From positions 856,501 through 920,500 of the forward strand of contig JAUKNK010000152.1 of NCBI GenBank assembly GCA_030765055.1: a DNA stretch of 64,000 nucleotides, in the 5' to 3' direction. The notes beneath the pieces are model-generated. The model was given only the letters and a program-made list of their open reading frames with translations, ran no database searches and was not told the origin of the DNA. Positions 49,501-63,000 of this stretch are shown piece after piece. The position numbers and the translations under genes were made by a program. Source of the stretch: Mantis religiosa. Taxonomy: Eukaryota > Arthropoda > Insecta > Mantodea > Mantidae. The first letter of the stretch is position 1. The number at the start of each line of letters is the position of its first letter.

Positions 49501-50337
49501 GTCTTGTCTGTGAATGATCCCCCCTTGCGTTAAGTTACAAATAAAAGTGGAATATCCAGTACCCTCCGCAGACTTGTCTGTGAATGATCCCCCCTTGCGT
49601 TAAAGTACAAATAAAAGAGGAATATACAGTACTCTCCACTGACCTGTCTGTGAGTTATTCCCCCCTTCCGTTAAAGTACAAATAAAAGAGGAATATCCAG
49701 TACCCTCCACAGACTTGTCTGTGAATGATTCCCCCCTTGCGTTTAAGTACAAATAAAAGAGGAATATCCAGTACCCTCCACATGCTTGTCTGTGAATGAT
49801 TCCCCCCTTGCGTTAAAGTACAAAAAGGGGATTATCCAGTACCCTCCACAGACTTGTCTGTGAATGATTCCCCCTCTGCGTTAAAGTACAAAAAAGAGGA
49901 ATACCCAGTACCCTCCACAGATATGTGTGTGAATTATCCCCCCTTGCGTTAAAGTACAATTAAAAGAGGATTATCCAGTACCCTCCACATACTTGTCTGT
50001 GAATGATCCCCCCTTGCGTTAAAGTACAAATAAAAGAGGAATATCCAGTACCCTCCACAAACTTGTCTGTGAATGATACCCCCTTGCGTTAAATTACAAA
50101 TAAAAGAGGAATATCCAGTACCCTCCACAGACTTGTCTATTAATGATCCCCCCTTGCTTTTAAGTACAAATAAAAGAGGATTATCCAGTACCCTCCACAG
50201 ACTTGTCTGTGAATGACCCCCCCTTGCGTTAAAGTACAAATAAAAGAGGAGTATTCAGTACCCTCCACAGACTTGTCTGTGAATGATCCACGCTTGTGTT
50301 AAAGTACAAATAAAAGAGGAATATCAAGTACTCTCCA

Positions 50338-50353
50338 CAGACTTTTTTTGTGA
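50338..50353. repeat. Dyad centre expanded to a seven-T run
   Basis: The dyad reads CAGACTTTTTTTGTGAATG, with the centre and part of the right arm replaced by T. Copy 2 keeps seven T near 56,497. The third copy near 62,302 has six T and CCCTCC in place of CTCTCC before it. The change shows strand slippage at the dyad and helps order the copies. Confidence 0.85.
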
Positions 50354-52226
50354 ATGATCCCCCCTTGCGTTATGGTACACATAAATGAGGAATATCCAGT
50401 ACCCTCCACAGACTTGTCTGTGAATTATTCCCCCGTTGCGTTAAAGTACAAATGAAAGAATAATATCCAGTACCCTCCACAGACTTGTCTGTGAATGATC
50501 CCCCCTTGCGTTAAAGTACAACTAAAAGAATAATATCCAGTACCCTCCACAGCGTTTTCTGTGAGTGATTCCCCCAGTGCGTTATAGTACAAAAAAGAGG
50601 ATTATCCAGTACCCTCCACAGACTTGTCTGTGAATGATTCCCCGCTTGCGTTAAAGTACAAAAATGAAGAATATCCAGTACCCTCCACAGACATATCTGT
50701 GAGTGATTCCCTCCTTGCGTTAAAGTACAAATATAAGAGGAATATCCAGTACCCTCCACAGACTTGTCTGTGAATGATCGCCCCTTGCGTTAAAGTACAA
50801 ATAAAAGAGGATTATCCAGTACCCTCCACAGACTTGTCTGTGAATGATCGCCCCTTGCGTTAGAGTACAAATTAAAGAGGAATATCTAGTACCCTACACA
50901 GACTTTTCTGTGAATGATACCCCTTTGCCTTAAAGTACAAATAAAAGAGGAATATCCGATACCCTCCACAGACTTGTCTGTGAAGGAGAGCCCCTTGCGT
51001 TAAAGTACAAATAAAAGAGGAATATCCAGTACCCTCCACAGACTTGTCTGTGAATGATCCCCCCTTGCGTTAATGTACAAATAAAAGAGGATTATCCAGT
51101 ACCCTCCACAGACTTGTCTGTGAGTGATCCCCCCTTGCGTGGAAGTACAAACACAAGAGGAATATCCAGTACCCTCCACAGACTTGTCTGTGAATGATCC
51201 CCCCTTGCGTTAAAGTGCCAATAAAGGAGGAATATCCAGTACCCTCCACAGACCCTCCGTGAATGATCCCCCCTTCGTGAAGGTACAAATAAAATGAGGA
51301 ATATCCATTACCCTCCACAGACTTGTCTGTGAATGATCCCCGCTTGCGTTAAAGTACACATAAAAAGGAATATCCAGTACCCTCCACAGACTTTTCTGTG
51401 AATGATCCCCCCTTGCGTTACAGTACAAGTAAAAGGGGAACATCCAGTACCCTCAACAGACTTGTCTGGGAATGATACCCCTTGCGTTAAAGTACAAATA
51501 AAAGAATAATATCCAGTACCTTACGATGGCTTGTCTGTGAATGATCCCCCCTTGCGTTAAGGTATATATAAAAGAGGAATATCCAGTACCCTCCACAGAC
51601 TTGACTGTGAATGATCCCCCCTTGCCTTAAAGTACAAATAAGAGAATAATAACCAGTACCCTCCAGAGAATTGTCAGTGAATGATCCATCCTTGCGTTAA
51701 AGTACAAATAAAAGAGGATTATCCATAACCCTCCACAGACTTGTCTGTGAATGATCCCCCCTTGCGGTAAAGTACAAATAAAAGAGGAATATACAGTACT
51801 CTCCACAGACTTGTCTGTGAATGATTCCCCCCTTGCGTTAAAGTACAAATAAAAGAGGAATATCCAGTACCCACCACAGACTTGTCTGTGAATGATCCCC
51901 CCTTGCATTAAGTTACAAATAAATGAGGAATATCCAGCACCCTGCGCAGACTTGTCTGTGAATGATCCCCCCTTGCGTTAAAGTACAAATAAAAGAGGAA
52001 TATACAGTACTCTCCACAGACTTGTCTGTGAATAATTCCCCCCTTGCGTTAAAGTACAATTAAAAGAGGAATATCCAGTACCCCCGCAGACTTGTCCGTG
52101 AATGATTCCCCCCTTGCGTTAAAGTACAAATTAAAGAATAATATCCAGTACCCTCCACAGAGTTGTCTGTGAATGATTCCCCCCTTCCGTTAAAGTACAA
52201 ATAAAAGAATAATATCCATTACCCTC

Positions 52227-52242
52227 CACAGACTTGACTGTG
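52227..52242. repeat. Dyad with one arm changed: CACAGACTTGACTGTG
   Basis: This right-domain monomer has the same surroundings as the doubly changed left-domain monomer: GAATAATATCCATTACCCTCC before the dyad and a GATTCCC-type 71-bp unit after it. Only the right arm carries the change (T to A at dyad position 11), leaving an A-A mismatch. It looks like the intermediate state of the compensated left-domain form. Its counterpart near 58,378 additionally reads CAGAGACTTGACTG. Confidence 0.8.
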
Positions 52243-52510
52243 AATGATTCCCACCTTGCGTTAAAGTACAAATAAAAGAGTATTATCCAGTACCCTCCAC
52301 AGACTTGTCTGTGAAAGATCCCCCCTTGCGTTAAAGTACAACTAAAAGAATAATATCGAGTACCCTCCACAGCGTTGTCTGTGAATGATTCCCCCAGTGC
52401 GTTATAGTACAAAAAGGAGGATTATCCGGTACCCTCCACAGACTTGTCTGTGAATGATTTCCCCCTTGCGTTAAAGTACAAAAAAGAGGAATATCCAGTA
52501 TTTCCACAGA

Positions 52511-55500
52511 TTGTCTGTGAATGATCCCCCCTTGCGTTAAAGTACAAATAAAAGAGGAATATACAGTACTCTGCACAGACTTGTCTGTGAATGATTCCCC
52601 CCTTGCGTTAAAGTACAAATAAAAGAGGAATATCCAGTACCCTCCACAGACTTGTCTGTGAATGATTCCCCCCTTGCGTTAAAGTACAAAAAAGAGGAAT
52701 ATCCAGTACCCTCCACAGACATGTCTGTGAATGATTCCCTCCTTGCGTTAAAGTACAAATAAAAGAGGAATATCCAGTACCCTCCAGAGACTTGTCTGTG
52801 AATGATCCCCCCTTGCGTTAAAGTACAAATAAAAGAGGATTATCCAGTACCCTCCACAGACTTGTCTGTGAATGATCGCCCCTTGCGTTAGAGTACAAAT
52901 AAAAGAGGAATATCCAGTACCCTACACAGACTTGTCTGTGAATGATACCCCTTTGCCTTAAAGTACAAATAAAGGAGGAATATCCAGTACCCTCCACAGA
53001 CTTGTCTGTGAATGATCCCCCCTTGCATTAAAGTAAAAATAAAAGAGGAATATCCAGTACCCTCCACAGACCTGTCTGTGAATGATGTCCCCTTTCGCTA
53101 AAGTACAAATAAAAGAGGAATATTCAGTACCCTTCACAGACTTGTCTGTGAAGGATAGCCCCTTGCGTTAAAGTACAAATAAAAGAGGAATATATAGTAC
53201 CCTTAACAGACATGTCTGTGAATGATCCCCCCTTGCGTCAAAGTACAAATAAAAGAGGATTATCCAGTACCCTCCACAGACTTGTCTGTGAATGATCCCC
53301 CCTTGCGTGAAAGTACAAACACAAGAGGAATATCCAGTACCCTCCACAGACTTGTCTGTGAATGATCCCCCCTTGCGTTAAAGTACAAATAAAAGAGGAA
53401 TATCCAGTACCCTCCACAGACCTTCTGTGAATGATCCCCCCTTGCGTGAAGGTACAAATAAAATGAGGAATATCCTTTACCCTCCACAGACTTGTCTGTG
53501 AATCATCCCCGCCTGCGTTAAAGTACACATAAAAGAGGAATATCCAGTACCTTCCACAGACTTGTCTGTGAATGATCCCCCCTTGCGTTACAGTACAAAT
53601 AAAAGGGGAATATCCAGTACCCTCCACAGACTTGTCTGTGAATGATCCCCCCTTGCGTTAAAGTACAACTAAAAGAATAATATCGAGTACCCTCCACAGC
53701 GTTGTCTGTGAATGATTCCCCCAGTGCGTTATAGTACAAAAAAGAGGATTATCCGGTACCATCCACAGACTTGTCTGTGAACGATTCCCTCCTTGCGTTA
53801 AAGTACAAATGAAAGAACAATATCCAGTACCCTCCACAGACTTGTCTGTGAATAATCCCTTTGCGTTAAAGTACAAATAAAAGAGGAACATCCAGTACCC
53901 TCAACAGACTTGTCTGGGAATGATATCCCTTGCGATAAAGTACAAATAAAAGAATAATATCCAGTACCCTACGCTGGCTTGTCTGTGAATGATCCCTCCT
54001 TGCGTTAAGGTATAAATAAAAGAGGAATATCCAGTACCCTCCACAGACTTGTCTGTGAATGATTCCCCCCTAGCGTTAAAGTACAAATAAAAGAGGAATA
54101 TCCAGTACCAACCACAGACTTGTCTGTGAATGATCCCCCCTTGCATTAAGTTACAAATAAATGAGGAATATCCAGTACCCTCCGCAGACTTGTCTGTGAA
54201 TGATCCCCCCTTGCGTTAAAGTACAAGTAAAAGAGGAATATACAGTACTCTCCACAGACTTGTCTGTGAATAATTCCCCCCTTGCGTTAAAGTACAATTA
54301 AAAGAGGAATATCCAGTACCCTCCGCAGACTTGTCCGTGAATGATTCCCTCCTTGCGTTAAAGTACAAATAAAAGAATAATATCCAGTACCCTCCACAGA
54401 GTTGTCTGTGAATGATTCCCCCCTTGCGGTAAAGTACAAATAAAAGAATAATATCAATTACCCTCCACGGACTTGACTGCGAATGATTCCCACCTTGCGT
54501 TAAAGTACAAATAAAAGAGGAATATCCAGTACACTCAACATACTTGTCAGTGAATGATTCCCCCCTTGCGTTAAAGTACAAATAAAAGAGGATTATCCAG
54601 TACCCTCCACAGACTTGTCTGTGAAAGATCCCCCCTTGCGTTAAAGTACAACTAAGAGAATAATATCGAGTACCCTCCACAGCGTTGCCTGTGAATGATT
54701 CCCCCAGTGCGTTATAGTACAAAAAGGAGGATTATCCGGTACCCTCCACAGACTTGTCTGTGAATGATTCCCCCCTTGCGTTAAAGTACAAAAAAGAGGA
54801 ATATCCAGTATTTCCACAGACCTGTCTGTGAATGATCCCCCCTTTCGTTAAAGTACAACTAAAAGAATAATATCCAGTACCCCCCACAGCGTTTTCTGTG
54901 AATGATTCCCCCAGTGCGTTATAGTACAAAAAAGAGGATTATCCAGTACCCTCCACAGACCTGTCTGTGAATGATTCCCCCCTTGCGTTAAAGTACAAAA
55001 AAGAGGAATATACAGTACCCTCCACAGACATGTCTGTGAATGATTCCCTCCTTGCGTTAAAGTACAAATAAAAGAGGATTATCCAGTTCCCTCCTCAGAC
55101 TTGTCTGTGAATAATCCCCTTGCGTTAAAGTACAAATAAAAGAGGAACATCCAGTACCCTCAACAGACTTGTCTTGGTATGATACCCCTTGCGTTAAAGT
55201 ACAAATAAAAGAATAATATCCAGTACCCTACGCTGGCTTGTCTGTGAATGATCCCCCCTTGCGTTAAGGTACAAATAAAAGAGGAATATCCAGTACCCTC
55301 CACAGACTTGACTGTGAATGATCCCCCCTTGCCTTAAAGTACAAATAAGAGAATAATAACCAGTACCCTCCACAGACTTGTCTGTGAATGATCCATCCTT
55401 GCGTTAAAGTAAAAATAAAAGAGGATTATCCATTACCCTCCACAGACTTGTCTGTGAATGATCCCCCCTCGCGTTAAAGTACAAATAAAAGAGGATTATC

Positions 55501-58500
55501 CAGTATCCTCCACAGACTTGTCTGTGAATGATCCCCCCTGGCGTTAAAGTACAAATAAAAGAGGAATATCCAGTACCCTCCACAGACTTGTCTGTGAATG
55601 ATCCCCCCTTGCGTTAAAGTACAAATAAAAGAGGAATATCCAATACCCTCCACAGTCTTGTCTGTGAATGATCCCCCCTTGCGTTAAGTTACAAATAAAA
55701 GTGGAATATCCAGTACCCTCCGCAGACTTGTCTGTGAATGATCCCCCCTTGCGTTAAAGTACAAATAAAAGAGGAATATACAGTACTCTCCACTGACCTG
55801 TCTGTGAGTTATTCCCCCCTTCCGTTAAAGTACAAATAAAAGAGGAATATCCAGTACCCTCCACAGACTTGTCTGTGAATGATTCCCCCCTTGCGTTTAA
55901 GTACAAATAAAAGAGGAATATCCAGTACCCTCCACATGCTTGTCTGTGAATGATTCCCCCCTTGCGTTAAAGTACAAAAAGGGGATTATCCAGTACCCTC
56001 CACAGACTTGTCTGTGAATGATTCCCCCTCTGCGTTAAAGTACAAAAAAGAGGAATACCCAGTACCCTCCACAGATATGTGTGTGAATTATCCCCCCTTG
56101 CGTTAAAGTACAATTAAAAGAGGATTATCCAGTACCCTCCACATACTTGTCTGTGAATGATCCCCCCTTGCGTTAAAGTACAAATAAAAGAGGAATATCC
56201 AGTACCCTCCACAAACTTGTCTGTGAATGATACCCCCTTGCGTTAAATTACAAATAAAAGAGGAATATCCAGTACCCTCCACAGACTTGTCTGTTAATGA
56301 TCCCCCCTTGCTTTTAAGTACAAATAAAAGAGGATTATCCAGTACCCTCCACAGACTTGTCTGTGAATGACCCCCCCTTGCGTTAAAGTACAAATAAAAG
56401 AGGAGTATTCAGTACCCTCCACAGACTTGTCTGTGAATGATCCACGCTTGTGTTAAAGTACAAATAAAAGAGGAATATCAAGTACTCTCCACAGACTTTT
56501 TTTGTGAATGATCCCCCCTTGCGTTATGGTACACATAAATGAGGAATATCCAGTACCCTCCACAGACTTGTCTGTGAATTATTCCCCCGTTGCGTTAAAG
56601 TACAAATGAAAGAATAATATCCAGTACCCTCCACAGACTTGTCTGTGAATGATCCCCCCTTGCGTTAAAGTACAACTAAAAGAATAATATCCAGTACCCT
56701 CCACAGCGTTTTCTGTGAGTGATTCCCCCAGTGCGTTATAGTACAAAAAAGAGGATTATCCAGTACCCTCCACAGACTTGTCTGTGAATGATTCCCCGCT
56801 TGCGTTAAAGTACAAAAATGAAGAATATCCAGTACCCTCCACAGACATATCTGTGAGTGATTCCCTCCTTGCGTTAAAGTACAAATATAAGAGGAATATC
56901 CAGTACCCTCCACAGACTTGTCTGTGAATGATCGCCCCTTGCGTTAAAGTACAAATAAAAGAGGATTATCCAGTACCCTCCACAGACTTGTCTGTGAATG
57001 ATCGCCCCTTGCGTTAGAGTACAAATTAAAGAGGAATATCTAGTACCCTACACAGACTTTTCTGTGAATGATACCCCTTTGCCTTAAAGTACAAATAAAA
57101 GAGGAATATCCGATACCCTCCACAGACTTGTCTGTGAAGGAGAGCCCCTTGCGTTAAAGTACAAATAAAAGAGGAATATCCAGTACCCTCCACAGACTTG
57201 TCTGTGAATGATCCCCCCTTGCGTTAATGTACAAATAAAAGAGGATTATCCAGTACCCTCCACAGACTTGTCTGTGAGTGATCCCCCCTTGCGTGGAAGT
57301 ACAAACACAAGAGGAATATCCAGTACCCTCCACAGACTTGTCTGTGAATGATCCCCCCTTGCGTTAAAGTGCCAATAAAGGAGGAATATCCAGTACCCTC
57401 CACAGACCCTCCGTGAATGATCCCCCCTTCGTGAAGGTACAAATAAAATGAGGAATATCCATTACCCTCCACAGACTTGTCTGTGAATGATCCCCGCTTG
57501 CGTTAAAGTACACATAAAAAGGAATATCCAGTACCCTCCACAGACTTTTCTGTGAATGATCCCCCCTTGCGTTACAGTACAAGTAAAAGGGGAACATCCA
57601 GTACCCTCAACAGACTTGTCTGGGAATGATACCCCTTGCGTTAAAGTACAAATAAAAGAATAATATCCAGTACCTTACGATGGCTTGTCTGTGAATGATC
57701 CCCCCTTGCGTTAAGGTATATATAAAAGAGGAATATCCAGTACCCTCCACAGACTTGACTGTGAATGATCCCCCCTTGCCTTAAAGTACAAATAAGAGAA
57801 TAATAACCAGTACCCTCCAGAGAATTGTCAGTGAATGATCCATCCTTGCGTTAAAGTACAAATAAAAGAGGATTATCCATAACCCTCCACAGACTTGTCT
57901 GTGAATGATCCCCCCTTGCGGTAAAGTACAAATAAAAGAGGAATATACAGTACTCTCCACAGACTTGTCTGTGAATGATTCCCCCCTTGCGTTAAAGTAC
58001 AAATAAAAGAGGAATATCCAGTACCCACCACAGACTTGTCTGTGAATGATCCCCCCTTGCATTAAGTTACAAATAAATGAGGAATATCCAGCACCCTGCG
58101 CAGACTTGTCTGTGAATGATCCCCCCTTGCGTTAAAGTACAAATAAAAGAGGAATATACAGTACTCTCCACAGACTTGTCTGTGAATAATTCCCCCCTTG
58201 CGTTAAAGTACAATTAAAAGAGGAATATCCAGTACCCCCGCAGACTTGTCCGTGAATGATTCCCCCCTTGCGTTAAAGTACAAATTAAAGAATAATATCC
58301 AGTACCCTCCACAGAGTTGTCTGTGAATGATTCCCCCCTTCCGTTAAAGTACAAATAAAAGAATAATATCCATTACCCTCCAGAGACTTGACTGTGAATG
58401 ATTCCCACCTTGCGTTAAAGTACAAATAAAAGAGTATTATCCAGTACCCTCCACAGACTTGTCTGTGAAAGATCCCCCCTTGCGTTAAAGTACAACTAAA

Positions 58501-58664
58501 AGAATAATATCGAGTACCCTCCACAGCGTTGTCTGTGAATGATTCCCCCAGTGCGTTATAGTACAAAAAGGAGGATTATCCGGTACCCTCCACAGACTTG
58601 TCTGTGAATGATTTCCCCCTTGCGTTAAAGTACAAAAAAGAGGAATATCCAGTATTTCCACAGA
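52511..58664. repeat. 6,154-bp higher-order repeat, copy 2
   Basis: This is the tandem partner of copy 1. It begins inside a dyad: the end of copy 1 (CAGTATTTCCACAGA) joins TTGTCTGTGAATGATCC at 52,510/52,511, giving a dyad one base short. At the corresponding end of copy 2, near 58,664, the original continuation CAGTATTTCCACAGACATGTCTG is preserved, which places the breakpoint at the dyad centre. Confidence 0.92.
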
Positions 58665-60080
58665 CATGTCTGTGAATGATTCCCTCCTAGCGTTAAAGTA
58701 CAAATAAAAGAGGAATATCCAGTACCCTCCAGAGACTTGTCTGTGAATGATCCCCCCTTGCGTTAAAGTACAAATAAAAGAGGATTATTCGGTACCCTCC
58801 ACACACTTGTCTGTGAATGATTCCCCCTTGCGTTAAAGTACAAAAAAGAGGAATATCCAGTACCCTCCACAGACATGTCTGTGAATGATTCCCTCCTTGC
58901 GTTAAAGTACAAATAAAAGAGGAATATCCAGTACCCTCCACAGACTTGTATGTGAATGATCCCCCCTTGCGTTAAAGTACAAATAAAAGAGGATTATCCA
59001 GTACCCTCCACAGACTTGTCTGTGAATGATCCCCCCCTTCGTTAAAGTAAAAATAAAAGAGGATTATCCAGCTCCCTCCTCAGACTTGTCTGTGAATAAT
59101 CCGCTTGCGTTAAAGTACAAATAAAAGAGGAACATCCAGTACCCTCAACAGACTTGTCTTGGAATGATACCCCTTGCGTTAAAGTACAAATAAAAGAATA
59201 ATATCCAGTACCCTACGCTGGCTTGTCTGTGAATGATCCCCCCTTGCGTTAAGGTACAAATAAAAGAGGAATATCCAGTACCCTCCACAGACTTGTCTGT
59301 GAATGATCCCCCCTTGCGCTAAAGTACAAATAAAAGAGGAATATACAGTACTCTCCACAGACTTGTCTGTGAATGATCCCCCCTTGCGTTAAAGTACAAA
59401 TAAATGGAGATTATCCAGTATCCTCCACAGACTTGTCTGTGAATGATCCCCCCTTGCGTTAAAGTACAAATAAAAGAGGATTATTCATTACCCTCCACAG
59501 ACTTGTCTGTGAATGATCCCCCCTTGCGTTAAAGTACAAATAAATGGAGATTATCCAGTATCCTCCACAGACTTGTCTGTGAATGATCCCCCCTTGCGTT
59601 AAAGTACAAATAAAAGAGGAATATCCAGTACCCTCCACAGACTTGTCTGTGAATGATCCCCCCTTGCGCTAAAGTACAAATAAAAGAGGAATATACAGTA
59701 CTCTCCACAGACTTGTCTGTGAATGATTCCCCCCTTGCGTTAAAGTACAAATAAAAGAGGAATATCGAGTACCCTCCACAGACTTGTCTGTGAATGATTC
59801 CCCCCTTGCGTTAAAGTACAAAAAAGAGGAATATCCAGTATCCTCCACAGACATGTCTGTGAATGATTCCCTCCTTGCGTTAAAGTACAAATAAAAGAGG
59901 AATATCCAGTACCCTCCAGAGACTTGTCTGTGAATGATCCCCACTTGCATTAAAGTAAAAATAAAAGAGGAATATCCAGTACCCTCCACAGACTTGTCTG
60001 TGAATGATATCCCCTTTCGTTAAAGTACAAATAAAAGAGGAATATTCAGTACCCTTCACAGACTTGTCTGTGAAGGATAG
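58665..60080. repeat. Right-domain segment resembling 41.5-43.1 kb
   Basis: After the second 6,154-bp copy, the order follows 41,546-43,080 at an offset of 17,119 and later 17,189. Within it the monomer with AAATGGAGATTATCCAGTATCC occurs twice, near 59,403 and 59,543, where the 42-kb counterpart has it once. A short local duplication of two monomers (about 140 bp) took place here. Confidence 0.82.
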
Positions 60081-63000
60081 CCCCTTGCGTTAAAGTACAA
60101 TTAAAAGAGGAATATCCAGTGCCCTCCGCAGACTTGTCCGTGAATGATTCCCTCCTTGCGTTAAAGTACAAATAAAAGAATAATATCCAGTACCCTCCAC
60201 AGAGTTGTCTGTGAATGATTCCCCCTTTGCGGTAAAGTACAAATAAAAGAATAATATCAATTACCCTCCACGGACTTGACTGCGAATGATTCCCACCTTG
60301 CGTTAAAGTACAAATAAAAGAGGAATATCCAGTACACTCAACATACTTGTCTGTGAATGATTCCCCCCTTGCGTTAAAGTACAAATAAAAGAGGATTATC
60401 CAGTACCCTCCACAGACTTGTCTGTGAAAGATTCCCCCTTGCGTTAAAGTACAACTAAAAGAATAATATCGAGTACCCTCCACAGCGTTGCCTGTGAATG
60501 ATTCCCCCAGTGCGTTATAGTACAAAAAGGAGGATTATCCGGTACCCTCCACAGACTTGTCTGTGAATGATTCCCCCCTTGCGTTAAAGTACAAAAAAGA
60601 GGAATATCCAGTATTTCCACAGACCTGTCTGTGAATGATCCCCCCTTTCGTTAAAGTACAACTAAAAGAATAATATCCAGTACCCCCCACAGCGTTTTCT
60701 GTGAATGATTCCCCCAGTGCGTTATAGTACAAAAAAGAGGATTATCCAGTACCCTCCACAGACTTGTCTGTGAATGATTCCCCCCTTGCGTTAAAGTACA
60801 AAAAAGAGGAATATCCAGTACCCTCCACAGACATGTCTGTGAATGATTCCCTCCTTGCGTTAAAGTACAAATAAAAGAGGATTATCCAGTTCCCTCCTCA
60901 GACTTGTCTGTGAATAATCCCCTTGCGTTAAAGTACAAATAAAAGAGGAACATCCAGTACCCTCAACAGACTTGTCTTGGAATGATACCCCTTGCGTTAA
61001 AGTACAAATAAAAGAATAATATCCAGTACCCTACGCTGGCTTGTCTGTGAATGATCCCCCCTTGCGTTAAGGTACAAATAAAAGAGGAATATCCAGTACC
61101 CTCCCCAGACTTGACTGTGAATGATCCCCCCTTGCCTTAAAGTACAAATAAGAGAATAATAACCAGTACCCTCCACAGACTTGTCTGTGAATGATCCATC
61201 CTTGCGTTAAAGTAAAAATAAAAGAGGATTATCCATTACCCTCCACAGACTTGTCTGTGAATGATCCCCCCTCGCGTTAAAGTACAAATAAAAGAGGATT
61301 ATCCAGTATCCTCCACAGACTTGTCTGTGAATGATCCCCCCTGGCGTTAAAGTACAAATAAAAGAGGAATATCCAGTACCCTCCACAGACTTGTCTGTGA
61401 ATGATCCCCCCTTGCGTTAAAGTACAAATAAAAGAGGAATATCCAATACCCTCCACAGTCTTGTCTGTGAATGATCCCCCCCTGCGTTAAGTTACAAATA
61501 AAAGTGGAATATCCAGTACCCTCCGCATACTTGTCTGTGAATGATCCCCCCTTGCGTTAAAGTACAAATAAAAGAGGAATATGCAGTACTCTCCACTGAC
61601 CTGTCTGTGAGTTATTCCCCCCTTCCGTTAAAGTACAAATAAAAGAGGAATATCCAGTACCCTCCACATACTTGTCTGTGAATGATTCCCCCCTTGCGTT
61701 TAAGTACAAATAAAAGAGGAATATCCAGTACCCTCCACATGCTTGTCTGTGAATGATTCCCCCCTTGCGTTAAAGTACAAGTAAAAGGGGATTATCCAGT
61801 ACCCTCCACAGACTTGTCTGTGAATGATTCCCCCTCTGCGTTAAAGTACAAAAAAGAGGAATACCCAGTACCCTCCACAGATATGTGTGTGAATTATCCC
61901 CCCTTGCGTTAAAGTACAATTAAAAGAGGATTATCCAGTACCCTCCACATACTTGTCTGTGAATGATCCCCCCTTGCGTTAAAGTACAAATAAAAGAGGA
62001 ATATCCAGTACCCTCCACAAACTTGTCTGTGAATGATACCCCCTTGCGTTAAATTACAAATAAAAGAGGAATATCCAGTACCCTCCACAGACTTGTCTGT
62101 TAATGATCCCCCCTTGCTTTTAAGTACAAATAAAAGAGGATTATCCAGTACCCTCCACAGACTTGTCTGTGAATGACCCCCCCTTGCGTTAAAGTACAAA
62201 TAAAAGAGGAGTATTCAGTACCCTCCACAGACTTGTCTGTGAATGATCCACGCTTGTGTTAAAGTACAAATAAAAGAGGAATATCAAGTACCCTCCACAG
62301 ACTTTTTTGTGAATGATCCCCCCTTGCGTTATGGTACACATAAATGAGGAATATCCAGTACCCTCCACAGACTTGTCTGTGAATTATTCCCCCGTTGCGT
62401 TAAAGTACAAATGAAAGAATAATATCCAGTACCCTCCACAGACTTGTCTGTGAATGATCCGCCCTTGCGTTAAAGTACAACTAAAAGAATAATATCCAGT
62501 ACCCTCCACAGCGTTTTCTGTGAGTGATTCCCCCAGTGCGTTATAGTACAAAAAAGAGGATTATCCAGTACCCTCCACAGACTTGTCTGTGAATGATTCC
62601 CCGCTTGCGTTAAAGTACAAAAATGAAGAATATCCAGTACCCTCCACAGACATATCTGTGAGTGATTCCCTCCTTGCGTTAAAGTACAAATATAAGAGGA
62701 ATATCCAGTACCCTCCACAGACTTGTCTGTGAATGATCGCCCCTTGCGTTAAAGTACAAATAAAAGAGGATTATCCAGTACCCTCCACAGACTTGTCTGT
62801 GAATGATCGCCCCTTGCGTTAGAGTACAAATTAAAGAGGAATATCTAGTACCCTACACAGACTTTTCTGTGAATGATACCCCTTTGCCTTAAAGTACAAA
62901 TAAAAGAGGAATATCCGATACCCTCCACAGACTTGTCTGTGAAGGATAGCCCCTTGCGTTAAAGTACAAATAAAAGAGGAATATCCAGTACCCTCCACAG

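Larger units (their letters stand above)
46357..52510. repeat. 6,154-bp higher-order repeat, copy 1
   Basis: A unit of 88 monomers less 6 bp is followed directly by its second copy at a constant offset of 6,154. Differences seen by eye are rare, for example C48624/G54778, C48886/A55040 and A50139/G56293. Markers in order are CACAGACCTTCTGTG near 47,268, ACGCTGGCTTG near 47,817, CAGTATTTCC near 48,652, ACGCTGGCTTG near 49,075, a seven-T dyad centre near 50,343 and TTACGATGGCTTG near 51,520. The left edge falls in the dyad of the monomer at 46,350. Confidence 0.92.
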
